From Motacilla alba alba (lineage: Eukaryota; Chordata; Aves; Passeriformes; Motacillidae): 64,000 nucleotides of DNA. This document shows positions 11,560 to 24,291 of the stretch, one piece after another; position 1 is the first letter of the stretch, and each line of letters starts with the position of its first letter. The position numbers were made by a program, and so were the translations under genes. The DNA lies in the NCBI RefSeq assembly GCF_015832195.1, contig NC_052026.1:18447013-18511012 (forward strand). Direction: 5' to 3'. Under the pieces are notes generated by a model. The model saw only the letters and a program-made list of their open reading frames with translations, did not search any database and was not told where the DNA came from.

Positions 11560-11960
11560 AAGCCTTGCCTTAATTACAATAATATTATAAATTTCTCCCT
11601 TGTTACAGCAAACTCGGATTTTAATTAAGCTGATTCCAGAGCTGGGCTAATTAGTGTGCAGTGATTCCATTTCCCTCTATAAAGGCAGAAATCCACAACC
11701 ACATCATCAGATTAATTCGCCTGCATCTCTTTTTTATGGGCGTTGATATTGAATATTAATAGAGACAGATTAGCCCACGAACTAAAGCAAAAATTCTGGA
11801 TACTGGAGGATCCTGAATTAGCCCAAATCCCCCCAAATTTCGCAGGAAAATACCGATATTTAAATGCAGATTTATCACTGCCCCGTGCACGATGGAGATG
11901 GTGCAGTTGATCTGCTTAATTTTTATTCCTGGTTATTAATTCCTAATAATTTGGGTTAAT
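11560..11960. promoter_or_regulatory. Candidate FOXF1 downstream enhancer (AT-rich, homeodomain sites)
   Basis: This is an AT-rich, repeat-free block in an otherwise GC- and repeat-rich setting, starting about 0.5 kb beyond the FOXF1 poly(A) signals. It has many TAAT-core homeodomain-type sites, for example 'ttttaattaagc' near 11619, 'gggctaattagtg' near 11644, 'agattaattcgc' near 11709 and several more up to 11960. Such density and sequence texture are typical of deeply conserved noncoding elements next to developmental transcription factors. Conservation was not measured, so this remains a hypothesis. Confidence 0.4.
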
Positions 11961-12439
11961 TGGTAAATTCCCTTCAATTTTATGAATTTTTTATTTCTTT
12001 TTCGCGCGGGGAAAAGCCCGCTGGATGTTTTCTGCCTGCTCGGAAAAATTCCCGGGATGGAGGAGGAGGAAAAAGGAGCCGCGGGCTCCATCCCGGCAGC
12101 CTCACGCCTGGAATTCGAGGCAGAGGCAAAGAGCTGTCAAACAGAGCCTTTAGCCTTGGGAAAAAAAAATGGAATAAACCTAATAATAAAAAAGCTAAAA
12201 ATAAAAAGCACCGCGGCTTTTCCTCCTTCTGCGTTTCAATAGCCTCAATTGAAATATTTCCCAGCAGGGAAATTGGCAACCAGGACTCCACGAAGGTGAA
12301 AAAAACCTAAAAAGTCGATTTTGAGTCTGTGCCGGGACGGGGAATTATTGCCCGAGGGTTTGCAGGGCCGGACTCCTCATTAATTAAGCTTAATTACACC
12401 GCATGCTCGTTTATTTGCTGCTCATACAATCGTGAAGCC

Positions 12440-13055
12440 CATGTACAAATAACATACAGGTTTTATTTCGGGATTTTTTTTTTTTTTAGGGACAAAACGT
12501 ACACAAAAAAAAAAAAAAAAAGGCGAAAAAATCAAAAAAAACCCAAACCCACATAATTACAATTTTATACAGTGCAGAAAGAATTAAAATAGGTGTCACC
12601 GAACTGTACAACGTCAGGGTGGGAAAAAAAAATAGAGAGGGGAGGGAGGGGAATAATCCTTCATTATATATATATTTCTATAAAAACATATGGAGGATTG
12701 TCTTTACACAGAGACCACGGTCGCTTGCAAATTTACAAAGGTTAACTAAAAAAACCCAAATCTATATGGCAAATATTGCCAACAGAGATTCCCCGATTTA
12801 ATACTGATCAACTGAGACTATTCGTGTCTCGATTATTAGCAACAACAACAACGACAAAAAAAAAAGAATTGTAGAATAAATAACAGGATGAGCACGGCTG
12901 TCTCTTTCCAAAGTGCCTTGTTCTCTCTGCATAGGGTCTGATCCTGCAGTCTTTATGCAGGCAAAAAAAACCCCAAAATTCATAAATTCATAGTTCCGAA
13001 AAAATCCCTCTGAGAGATTTTTTTTTTTGCCCGCTGGGTGTTGGCCGGCAAAAAA

Positions 13056-13086
<31 letters not shown>

Positions 13087-13589
13087 GAAAAAAAGAAAAT
13101 ATTTTTTAAAAAGTATTTTTTTTCCGGGCTCGAAGTGAGACGGCACCGAGGGGATTTGAGTTCGGGGTCTTTTCCAGCCCCTCAGCCCGAGCCGGTGGCG
13201 TCGCTCACCGCCAACTCCCAAAGTGAGTTTGCAATTTCTTTTTTTTTCTTTAAAGAAGCATCAAAACCTCATTTGGCAAAGCCTCACCCCAAACTCGCAG
13301 TCGGGGCTTTCGGGACGGACGAGGGGCGGCTGCTTTTGCTTTCTCCTCCATCCCTCCCCGAGCAGAAGAAGGCACGGACGCTGCGGGCTCGACGCTCAGC
13401 CGCCTCCCGGGCATCCCTCCGCGCTGCCGCCGCTCCCCGGAGCTCCGCTCCGCTCCTGCTGCCCGAAGCCAGGCTGGGACATGGGACACGGGACACGGGA
13501 CACCCCGCAGGCACCAGAGCGTCCTGGGGGATGCTCAGCGCCCGGCTCCGGCCTGGGCGGCCCCGGGAGCGGGGTTTGTCCGGCCCGGC
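12440..13589 (-). other. FOXF1: FOXF1 3' untranslated region
   Basis: This is the stretch after the FOXF1 stop codon in the direction of transcription. Two AATAAA signals on the minus strand, at 12467-12462 and 12415-12410, would place the transcript end at about 12,440 or 12,390. The sequence is AT-rich and repeat-poor apart from homopolymers (A or T runs around 13020-13115, 12505-12521 and 12474-12487). The exact end was chosen from the first strong signal. The length of about 1.15 kb suits a FOXF1 transcript. Confidence 0.7.
13020..13115. repeat. Poly(A)/poly(T)-rich tract in FOXF1 3' UTR
   Basis: An interrupted A-run on the plus strand (U-run in the FOXF1 mRNA) lies from about 13050 to 13115, preceded by a T-run at 13019-13028. 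Length variation and sequencing error are likely here. Confidence 0.85.
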
Positions 13590-16559
<2,970 letters not shown>

Positions 16560-16580
16560 CTACGGCCAGCTCCGCGGCGG

Positions 16581-16620
16581 CCAGCCCCAGCCCCAGCCCC
16601 AGCCCCAGCCCCAGCCCCGG
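16581..16620 (-). repeat. GGGGCT hexanucleotide repeat in FOXF1 leader
   Basis: About six copies of CCCCAG on the plus strand, which is CTGGGG/GGGGCT in the FOXF1 mRNA. The block ends some 22 nt before the start codon at 16559. Four or more G4 runs spaced by two bases satisfy the usual rule for a stable G-quadruplex in RNA. Confidence 0.92.
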
Positions 16621-17030
16621 CCCTCCTCCGCCGCCCCCCCAGCGCCCCCGCGAAAGGCCGCGCTGCTGGGGGCTCGCCGCCACTCACCCACCACCCTCCC
16701 TCCGGCGTCCTCCCGGCCCCCCGGCGGCTTCGCTTTCCACCGGGAGACTTCACCCCTCCGTGGATAAACAAATGGAAGCGACGACACCCCCCACCCCCCC
16801 CCTTTGCCGCCTCCTCCTCCTCCCACTCTATCCCTAAATCCGAGCGCGGCTGCAGAAGGCGAGCGAGAGGCGGAGGGTCGGGGGGGCCGCAGGGAGGCGG
16901 GATGGGGGGGCGGGTGGAAGCGAGCTGAGCTCGGCTGCCGCGAGAGACGAGCCGGGGCCGCCTCTGCTCCTGCCCCGCTGCCCCTCGCCGGGCCGGGCTC
17001 CCGGGGCCGCCGCCGTCCCCTCCGGAGGCT

Positions 17031-17075
17031 TTAGCTGGGCAGGCGCTGCCGCTGCTGCGGGGAGCTGCTTCCCAT
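17031..17075 (-). other. Possible 14-codon upstream ORF in FOXF1 leader
   Basis: The only ATG I found on the FOXF1 strand between the start codon and about 17,280 is at 17075-17073. It opens a 14-residue frame (MGSSSPQQRQRLPS) ending with TAA at 17033-17031. It counts as a uORF only if the transcript starts to the right of 17075. Confidence 0.35.
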
Positions 17076-17274
17076 CGCGGTGGCTGTCGAGTCTGCCCCC
17101 GGCCCCGCCGCTCGCCTTCTACTTTATCTCTCGCAGCGGCGTCTGCCGCTCCTTGACAGACGTAAGCGCGGAGCGGAGATCCCCGCCCCGAGCCGCTCCC
17201 CCCCGCCCTCCCGGGCGGCCCCTCCGCCGCCCCGTGCCGGCCCCCTCCGCCGCCGCTCCCCGCTGGTGGGCAGC

Positions 17275-17282
17275 TTTTAAAG
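17275..17282 (-). promoter_or_regulatory. TATA-like element, candidate FOXF1 core promoter
   Basis: On the FOXF1 strand the sequence reads CTTTAAAA inside 'gggctctttaaaagctgcc'. It is an isolated AT-rich octamer in very GC-rich DNA, about 715 bp upstream of the start codon and correctly oriented. Assignment as the main promoter is inference. Confidence 0.35.
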
Positions 17283-17632
17283 AGCCCTTTCCACGCCGCC
17301 CTGCCCCACCCGGGGGGGCCGCACGCCGCGCCCCTGCCCGCCGCGTTGGGCACCGCGCGTGGATCTGTCCGTGTCCGTGTGCGTGATTTATGCCACGCGT
17401 GACCGCCACGCTCCGTGCGGCTCCTCCACCCCCTCCCTGCGCCCTTTCCCAGCCCTGGAAAGCACGGGCCGGGCCCCACGGGCCGGGGAAGGGCGTGCGG
17501 GCAGCGCGGAGGTTCCGCGCGTGGCGTGGGGCAGGGCGGCGCTGCCGGCTCCGCGCTGCGCGCAGCTCCTTCACCCGCTTCGAACCCCCTCTCTCCGTGC
17601 GCTCTTTTTAAGCTCGGCGGGCCCGGGCAGGA

Positions 17633-17656
17633 TGTTTATACTGCGCAATGTAAACA
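17633..17656. promoter_or_regulatory. Inverted pair of forkhead binding sites
   Basis: TGTTTATA at 17633-17640 and TGTAAACA at 17649-17656 both fit the forkhead consensus RYAAAYA. They face each other across eight bases, about 1.1 kb upstream of the FOXF1 start codon and about 0.2 kb before the plus-strand TATA box. Several FOX proteins, including FOXF1 itself, could use such a pair. Confidence 0.5.
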
Positions 17657-17851
17657 CGGGCTCGGGGGTGCTTTAATAAAAAGAAATCGGCGAAAAGTCC
17701 CGCTGCCTCGCGAAATGCCCTTTTCTGCCTCCGCCGCCGCGAACGGGGCCGGGAACGGCCTTCGGACCCCTCGCCTGCTCCGAAGCGGCTTTCGGGATGA
17801 GGGTGGGTCGGTTTGTTTCGGGTTGCTTGGGGTTTTTTTCAGGGGGGTGTG

Positions 17852-17858
17852 TATAAAT
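17852..17858 (+). promoter_or_regulatory. TATA box of a divergent plus-strand promoter
   Basis: TATAAAT sits in 'gtgtgtataaatccgtgcc', pointing away from FOXF1 and inside the CpG island about 1.3 kb from its start codon. A start site would be expected at about 17,880-17,890. Confidence 0.5.
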
Positions 17859-17884
17859 CCGTGCCGGAGTTTGGCGGCTCCGTG

Positions 17885-18047
17885 CCCGGAGTTGGACGCT
17901 CAGCTCCGGCGGTGCCACGGGCACACGCGGCGGGTGGGGGGCAGGAGAATAGACAGCCAGAGGGGCAGAGACCCCCTTTTCTCCCTCCCCTCTCCCCCAA
18001 AAGCCACCTCCTTGAGCACCGTGCCGCCGGCAGAGCTGTCACTCGAG
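17885..18047 (+). ncRNA. Candidate first exon of a FENDRR-like divergent lncRNA
   Basis: The segment begins about 30 nt past the TATAAAT box and ends at an excellent splice donor, CGAG|GTAAGT at 18047/18048. In mammals the lncRNA FENDRR starts a little over 1 kb from FOXF1 in the opposite direction, and the geometry here is the same. Sequence similarity to mammalian FENDRR was not assessed (its sequence is poorly conserved), so the call rests on position, TATA box and donor. Function, if conserved, would be chromatin regulation of FOXF1 and other mesoderm genes. Confidence 0.4.
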
Positions 18048-19430
18048 GTAAGTCGCTCGAAACCTTTGTCACCTTATCGCGGCCCGCGCGCGGAAAGCTG
18101 CGCGGTGCGGGGGGGTGGCATTGTGGGTGGGCACGGGGGAAGGAGCCCGGGCTCTCAGCGCTGCCGATGTGCCGGCTGCTGCCGCCGGCTCCCTCCCGAC
18201 GTTGGGGAAAAGAAAAGGGAAAGGAAAAAGGGAAAACCAAATCCAGCCCGTTCTCCCCGCGCCCCGTTGCAGGCCTCGCCGCAGGGCTCTGCGCGCATCC
18301 CTGTGCCCAGAGAGAGAGGGGACACCTCCCTCCCCAAGCCCCTCGTCTTCCAGCTTCGCTTTTCAAGGTTTTAATGATAATTTGATGCCTTTTAAAGGAA
18401 AGATAGGCACCGATCGGGTTTCCAAACTCCCTCCGCGTTATTGGCGAGCAGTTGTGAGCAGCCTCCGGGGCGCCTGTCACATCTGTGGTACGACCAAGAG
18501 GGATTTCACATCGGGGTTTTCTTTTTTTTTTTTTTTACCTTTCTATCCTCCCCCCTCCCCTCTTTTGGGAAAAAAAAATCCTCCATGAGACAGCAGCGGC
18601 CCTGCCGTTCCCGGTGCAAACGGGCCCGGGACAGGCACGGGAGAGCCCTGGGCAAGCCCCAGGCCGGGGCAGGTAGCCAGGGAAGGGGTGGGAGGAGGAT
18701 GGGACAGTTATTTCTGGAGCTTTTCCCCAGAGGAGGAGGAGAACCAGCAGCCCTGGCTGCCCGGGGAGGGGGCGGCCGCTGCTCCCTCTGCGCGGAGCAG
18801 AACGTGGAGCTGCTCGGGAAGCAGGGAAAGCACCCCAAAAATAGCTTTTTTTTTTACATCCCCGAGGAGGCTGGTGCAGAATATTCCCTCTGATTCTCGC
18901 TGCGTTTCTTTTTATTTTTGCTGTGGGAGCGCATCTCTGACCCTGAGCTTTGCTCCGCATCGAATGTTCCCCCCCGGCTCTCGAAAAGAGTGGATTTCTT
19001 TGCTTCATATCCCTCTGCCACCGAATCTCCCCGATCTGCCCCCAAAACACCCGGGCATGGAGCTCTAAACACAGCACGAAGCACCCGTGGAAAAATCCCG
19101 TTCAAGCGTTCGCCACCGGCAGCGTTTCCACGAGGAAATAAAATATCCCCGAGTTAAAAAACCCCAAAACTCTCCGTGGAAATCAAACTGTTTCCCCTCA
19201 AAGAAAATCAGCCCCTTCACGAGTGCCCTTTCTCCCCTAGCAATATCTTTTACGAGGGGGAAGATTTGGTTTCCGATGCATTTCTTACAGCTAGCAAAAG
19301 TTGAAAATGGGAATATCTCGCTCCGGGTCACACAGGCCTCGTCGTGGGAATTGCAGAATTGTTGGAGGGGTTTAATCCGAGCGCACGAGTTGGGGTAGGG
19401 AGAGTTTTGGGGAGGAAAAGCCTGATGCAC
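18048..19430. other. GC-rich upstream flank
   Basis: The right shoulder of the CpG island. The block at about 18,355-18,500 ('taatgataatttgatgcc', 'ttattggcgagcagttgtg') has the texture of unique regulatory DNA. No protein-coding frame is recognised. Confidence 0.4.
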
Positions 19431-19459
19431 GAGGAGGAGGAGGAGGAGGAGGAGGAGGA
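19431..19459 (+). repeat. (GGA)n microsatellite
   Basis: About nine uninterrupted GAG/GGA triplets on the plus strand. Confidence 0.95.
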
Positions 19460-19908
19460 TGGTGTGGGGGAAAACGGGACTCGCTTTTGGTGTTGGCTGC
19501 TGGTGATTTGGGTGGGTTAATCGTGTCCTCCCCAGCCCCCGACGGGCAGAGATGAAAAGAAGGGAGAAACAGAAGAAATGACGAAAATTCGATTATCATC
19601 TGGCGCAATTAGCCTCTCCCATCCCGCTCGGAGCCGCTTTCCCGACCCCACCAACACCCCCGGCCCCGCTGCGCTTCCCACCCGGCTCCTTCCCTCCCCC
19701 TGCCCGAAACTCGGGCCGTGTTTTGTGTAAAAATAGACAAATCCGAGCTTTCTTCCTTTTCCTGCGCCGAAGGTATTTTTCCTAGCTAATTGCTTAAGTG
19801 AAGTCAACTCTGCGAGCAGGCCGGTGTAACCCGAGGATGGAAATGTATATAGGTGGGATTGTTCCAGGGTGCTGCTCCGACAGGGGCCGGGCTGTTCCTG
19901 CGAGCCCG

Positions 19909-19917
19909 GACCACCCA
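19909..19917. promoter_or_regulatory. Perfect GLI consensus site
   Basis: GACCACCCA at 19909-19917 is a perfect match to the core GLI site. It is about 3.35 kb upstream of the FOXF1 start codon. FOXF1 is an established Hedgehog/GLI target in foregut and lung mesenchyme, so the position is suggestive. One such 9-mer is expected by chance about once in 130 kb of double-stranded sequence. Confidence 0.4.
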
Positions 19918-22479
19918 GGCCGAGGGGAGTGACCGCCCCGTGTCCCCCTCCCCGCTGTCCTGCTTTGCATTAACACCACCCGCGGGACCCCCCCTTGTTC
20001 CCCAGCTCCAGCCTTTCCCCCTCGGCTGCTTTGGGGGTTTTTTGGGGGGTTTCTTTGGGGGTTTTTTTTTCAGTCGCTGCCATCCCCGCGGCCGCTGGCC
20101 CCAAATCCGCGGCGAATTGATCCCTAAATGTTTATTTAAAGGCGAGGGGGTGCGTTCTAGCGAGGGGATCGAGGATGGAGGGAGGAGAGCTAGGGGAAGG
20201 TGGAAGCACAGAGGGAGAGATGTTTTTAGGGAGACACCAAACTTCTTTTGGGGATCCATCACACGGCAACTCTTTGCCCCACGCGTGGGACTTTTTCCAG
20301 TCCCAGCCTTGGCCTTTCGCGTTCCTGGAGGCAAAGCCCCGTCTCCAGGGCCGAACGGGACCTGGAGAAGATTTTGGGAGAGCAGCAGCCGAAATTGAGA
20401 GCTGCCCAAGTGTCTGAGGAGGCTGCGAGGAAGTGCGGGCTGGCTGTCACCGCCGTGCCTCAGGCAGAAGTTCAGGCTTTGGTCAGAAAGGAAAAAAAAA
20501 AAAAAAAAGGAAAATCTTAATCTCCCCCTTTTTGTCTCCCTTTCCCCCCCTCTGCCCGTCCCGAGTCTCCCCCGCCCTTCAAGCCCAGATTTTCCATGAC
20601 GTCCTTCAGTGAAATATTGCAGCACAGGAATTCACAGCCTTCTTCAGCTCGGGATTTTTTTTTGCTGTGGAGTTTTCTGGCAGGAGCCGGTCCCTGCAAT
20701 ACAAATCGGTCCCAGCGATAATAAGCTCGGAGCGCTACCACTCAGACACAATCGCTTCCCACAGAGATCTTCCAAACATCTCCGGGTATTTATATCCCCG
20801 CTCAGGGACCGACAGCTAGAATGCTTTCCCGGGGGGACGCTTTTGGGCTGGCTGGGATTCAGCCCCGAAGAATTTGGTACCAAGAGAAACAGCGGGGTTG
20901 AGCCGGAGCAGGGCTGGGAGCCGGCGAGTGATGCTCCCACACCCCACAAACTCACACTTAGAGGCAGCTCGAATTGTAAATCCAAGTGCAAATCCAGGTG
21001 AAAATCCAGGTGTAAATCCGTTCCTGAGACGTTCAGGCTTTCCTGGACGAGGTTTCTTCCCTGGGGGCCCGGGGCTGGGGTTGCTCCCAAAGCAAACAGA
21101 ACTCTTGGGATGGGATATCCCTTCTCCCAACAACTTGGCACAGCAGTGGCATCCAAACAAAATTCATAACCACTTCCAGCTTTTCCAGCACCAAATCCCG
21201 TCAGGATAGAGATAAAATTGTGCTGGAGAAACCTTTCGATTCGCTGCTAAGCTTTTTGTCATCGGGAGCCACCTCCAGCCCCCGGCGACTCCCGATGCCA
21301 AAAGCCCGGCCGGGCCGAGCCGGGCCGGGGGTCTCCACCAAACGAGGAGGACGAGGGAATTCCAGGGGGTTCAGCCTCATTTCCAGCCGTGTAGAACCTT
21401 TTTGTTGTTTTGGTTTGGTTTGGTTTGTTTTATTTTTTCCCCAAGTTTAAAGCAAAACCCCGTCACAATCCCATCAATGTGCCGGTGCTGGAGGAAGGGG
21501 GAATTTTAGCATGGGGAAGCCGAGGGTCACCAGCCCCATTTCGGGCTGTCCCACAAAATCCGTCTGCACCGAGGGGAGGGAGAAATTCAAACGGAATATC
21601 CCAGATAAAGGAAGAGCAGGTTATTTTCTGCCGCGGGTGCCAAGAGCCGCGGGGTCCGTTCATGACGGGGATCAATAACGAGCAAGGTGGCGGCGTGGGT
21701 TGCTCCTAAACATCGCGGGGAGATGCGGAAAACAAACACGGCGGCTTTGGGGAAGGACCCGGCCTCCCTTTTTGCAGGGCACAGCACCCTGGGGGTGAGG
21801 ACAGCGCGATCTTTAAGAGGAAAACCCCGAGGGGAGGCTGGGGGGACCCACGCGAGCCCCGCGGTGCAGATCCAGGCGGGCTTCTTGGAGGGAGAAAGGA
21901 TTTTGTCCAACACGGGCTGACCCGGGACCACCGAGCATCACCCGGCCCGGGGTGGCAGCACCTGGGCACTGCCCTGGGCAGGTGTCGGGGTCCCCAGCAG
22001 CCAGCACCCCTTGTGTGCCTTGTCACCTGCCAAGCGGGCAGGGACAGAGAGGGATGCTGAGGACGGGGGTGTCCCTGGAGGTACCGCTCGGCCGGGGCAG
22101 CAAAACCCCGGGGCGAGGAGGTCCCTGGTGCTGCAGAACCCTCTTGTTCGTGCCCGCGGTGCCCAGGGACAGAGCACTTGCCAAAAGCAGCTTTTGCTGC
22201 AGGGAAGCTCGGTGTGTTCCTGTGGAAAAAGGAAAATCGCTCAGTAGCGGGGCTGGGCTGCACAACGGCCTGGTGGGCTGCAGTTTTTAAACTTGATTTC
22301 TAAACTCACAGAAACTCCGCGTCCCCCTTTTCCCGACCCAAAGCGGGGGTTCGGGACACGCTCTCGCACACACCCGCTGAAAACAACCGCAGTTGTGCTC
22401 TCCCCGATTCTTTCTTTGCAAAGATCTGGCGATGGTTTGCCTTGGAAGCTTTCCCGACAAAACACTGTTTTCCACCGCC

Positions 22480-22720
22480 AGAATTCCCAAATAATGATGT
22501 TGTGCGTGGTGCAGGTTCGTGGACCCCTCTATTTCGCAGCTGCCAGAGCAGAGAGTTAAAATACACGAAAAATTGGTTTATCATCTTTCCCACCGCCTGA
22601 TAACAGAGCAGCTCCTCGTAAATCGATCCCTTTTGCACAACCAGCGCCTACTTAAATATTAAAAGCGACCTGGAGGCGCTTTAAAAAATGTTCTGCAGGG
22701 AATAAAAAGCTCGGCTGGCA
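22480..22720. promoter_or_regulatory. Candidate FOXF1 upstream enhancer with facing GATA sites
   Basis: A repeat-free, moderately AT-rich block in a GC-rich region about 6 kb upstream of FOXF1. It contains TTATCA at 22578-22583 and TGATAA at 22598-22603, two facing GATA-factor sites. Further along are 'aaatcgatcc' near 22620, 'acttaaatattaaaag' near 22650 and 'ggaataaaaagct' near 22699. GATA4 and GATA6 work with FOXF1 in splanchnic mesoderm, so the motif is apt. Conservation was not checked. Confidence 0.4.
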
Positions 22721-23810
22721 TTCCCGGGAAAGATGCACTGTGGATACGTGAAATGCCCGAGCCAAGGTGGGAAAACTTTTCCCAGCACGGGTGGTTGTGC
22801 CCCGAAGTGAAACGATTTCTGCAGCAAAGGGATCGATCTTTGTTTTGGGAGAATCATCCTGGGAACGGGAAGGGAACGGGTGCATCCATGTGTCCATCTT
22901 CCCGTTGTGAATATTTTGGGGCTTTGGGGTTGGATGTGCCAGAGGAACTGGGAGGAATTCTGAAGCCAGAGAGGAATTTGGAAGGATTATGTAAAAACAC
23001 CCCAAAAAAAAATCGAAAGAACGATCCACTGTAAACAACAAAACACCCCCACCTCAAATAGAGAAAAACCGCACCAAAACTGGCCCGGAACTCACTAAAA
23101 ATTCGAATAATGAACCCAGAAATGGTTTTGCTTTTCCCGTTCTCAGAACCGCTGGGAAAACTGCAAAACTCCCAGCGCGATTTGCGCAGCACCCTCAGCT
23201 CCTCTCCCCGAATCTCCCTCAAATTCAAGTTGTTCAAACACACCAACTAATTTGGCATTAACCCTCTTCAAATTCGGGGAGCGAAGGAGTTTCTCCAGCC
23301 CCCTTTTGCGGGATACCCGCGCGCAGAGATGCTGCCGAGGGCTGAGGCTGCAGCATCAGGATTTTCCTTCCAGGATTATTCGTTTCTCCTCTGGAAACGA
23401 TCGAATTTGAGCTCTCGGCTCAAAGCACCGCGGGCTGGAGGAGTTTTTACCCACTGGGAACCGCGGGGACTCCCCTGTGTCCCCCCACCCCACGCGTGGG
23501 GACCCCCGGGAGCCCCAAAAGCGATGGAAAGCTGGCCGAGGGAGCGGGGCCGGGGTCAGAAGCTCCCGGCTGAGCCAAACGCAACCGCGCTGGGAAATCC
23601 GCGCTGGCACAGCAGGAAAGGGATTCTTCTGTCCGCAGGGAAGAGGGGTTGGAGCTGAGCTGGAGCAGAGCCCTCGGTCTGGTTTGCCCCGCAGCCCCAG
23701 GAAAGGAAAACAGAAATGTTTCCAAATAGTGCGAGAAGAAAATGTACGGAGAGATTGTGCTGGAGGGGAGAGAGGAGGAAAGAGAAAAACAGAGAACAGG
23801 CGGGATGGGC

Positions 23811-23922
23811 AGGAGGAAGGAAAGGAGGAGAAAGAAAGGGAGAAAGAGAGAAAGAGAGAAAAGAAGAGAGAAAGAGATAAAAAGAGAAAAAAAGAGAAAA
23901 AGAGATAGAGAAAGAAAGGAAG

Positions 23923-23955
<33 letters not shown>

Positions 23956-24103
23956 GAAAGAAAGAAATAAAGAAAGAAAGAAAGAAAGAGAAAGAAAGAA
24001 AATAAAGAAAGAAAAAGAGAGAAAGAAAGAGAGAAAGAGAGAAAGAAAGAAAAAAGAGAAAGAAAGAAAAGAAAGAAAAAGAGAGAAAGAAAGAAAGAGA
24101 GAA

Positions 24104-24180
<77 letters not shown>

Positions 24181-24236
24181 AAAGAAAGAAAAAGAGAGAA
24201 AGAGAGAAAGAGAGAAAGAGAGAAAGAGAGAGAGAG

Positions 24237-24291
<55 letters not shown>

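Larger units (their letters stand above)
16560..17245 (-). other. FOXF1: FOXF1 5' untranslated region (extent estimated)
   Basis: The sequence upstream of the FOXF1 start codon is GC-rich and free of coding signal. If transcription starts about 30 nt downstream of the TATA-like element at 17275-17282, the leader is near 690 nt. A second TATA-like stretch ('gagataaagtag' on the minus strand, near 17117-17130) would give a shorter leader. I cannot fix the start site from sequence alone. Confidence 0.4.

Noticed and set aside
1..12300. Terminal exons of MTHFSD
   Set aside because: Expected on this side by synteny and in plus orientation, but no plus-strand frame shows a recognisable MTHFSD or RRM motif. 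It probably lies beyond the window.
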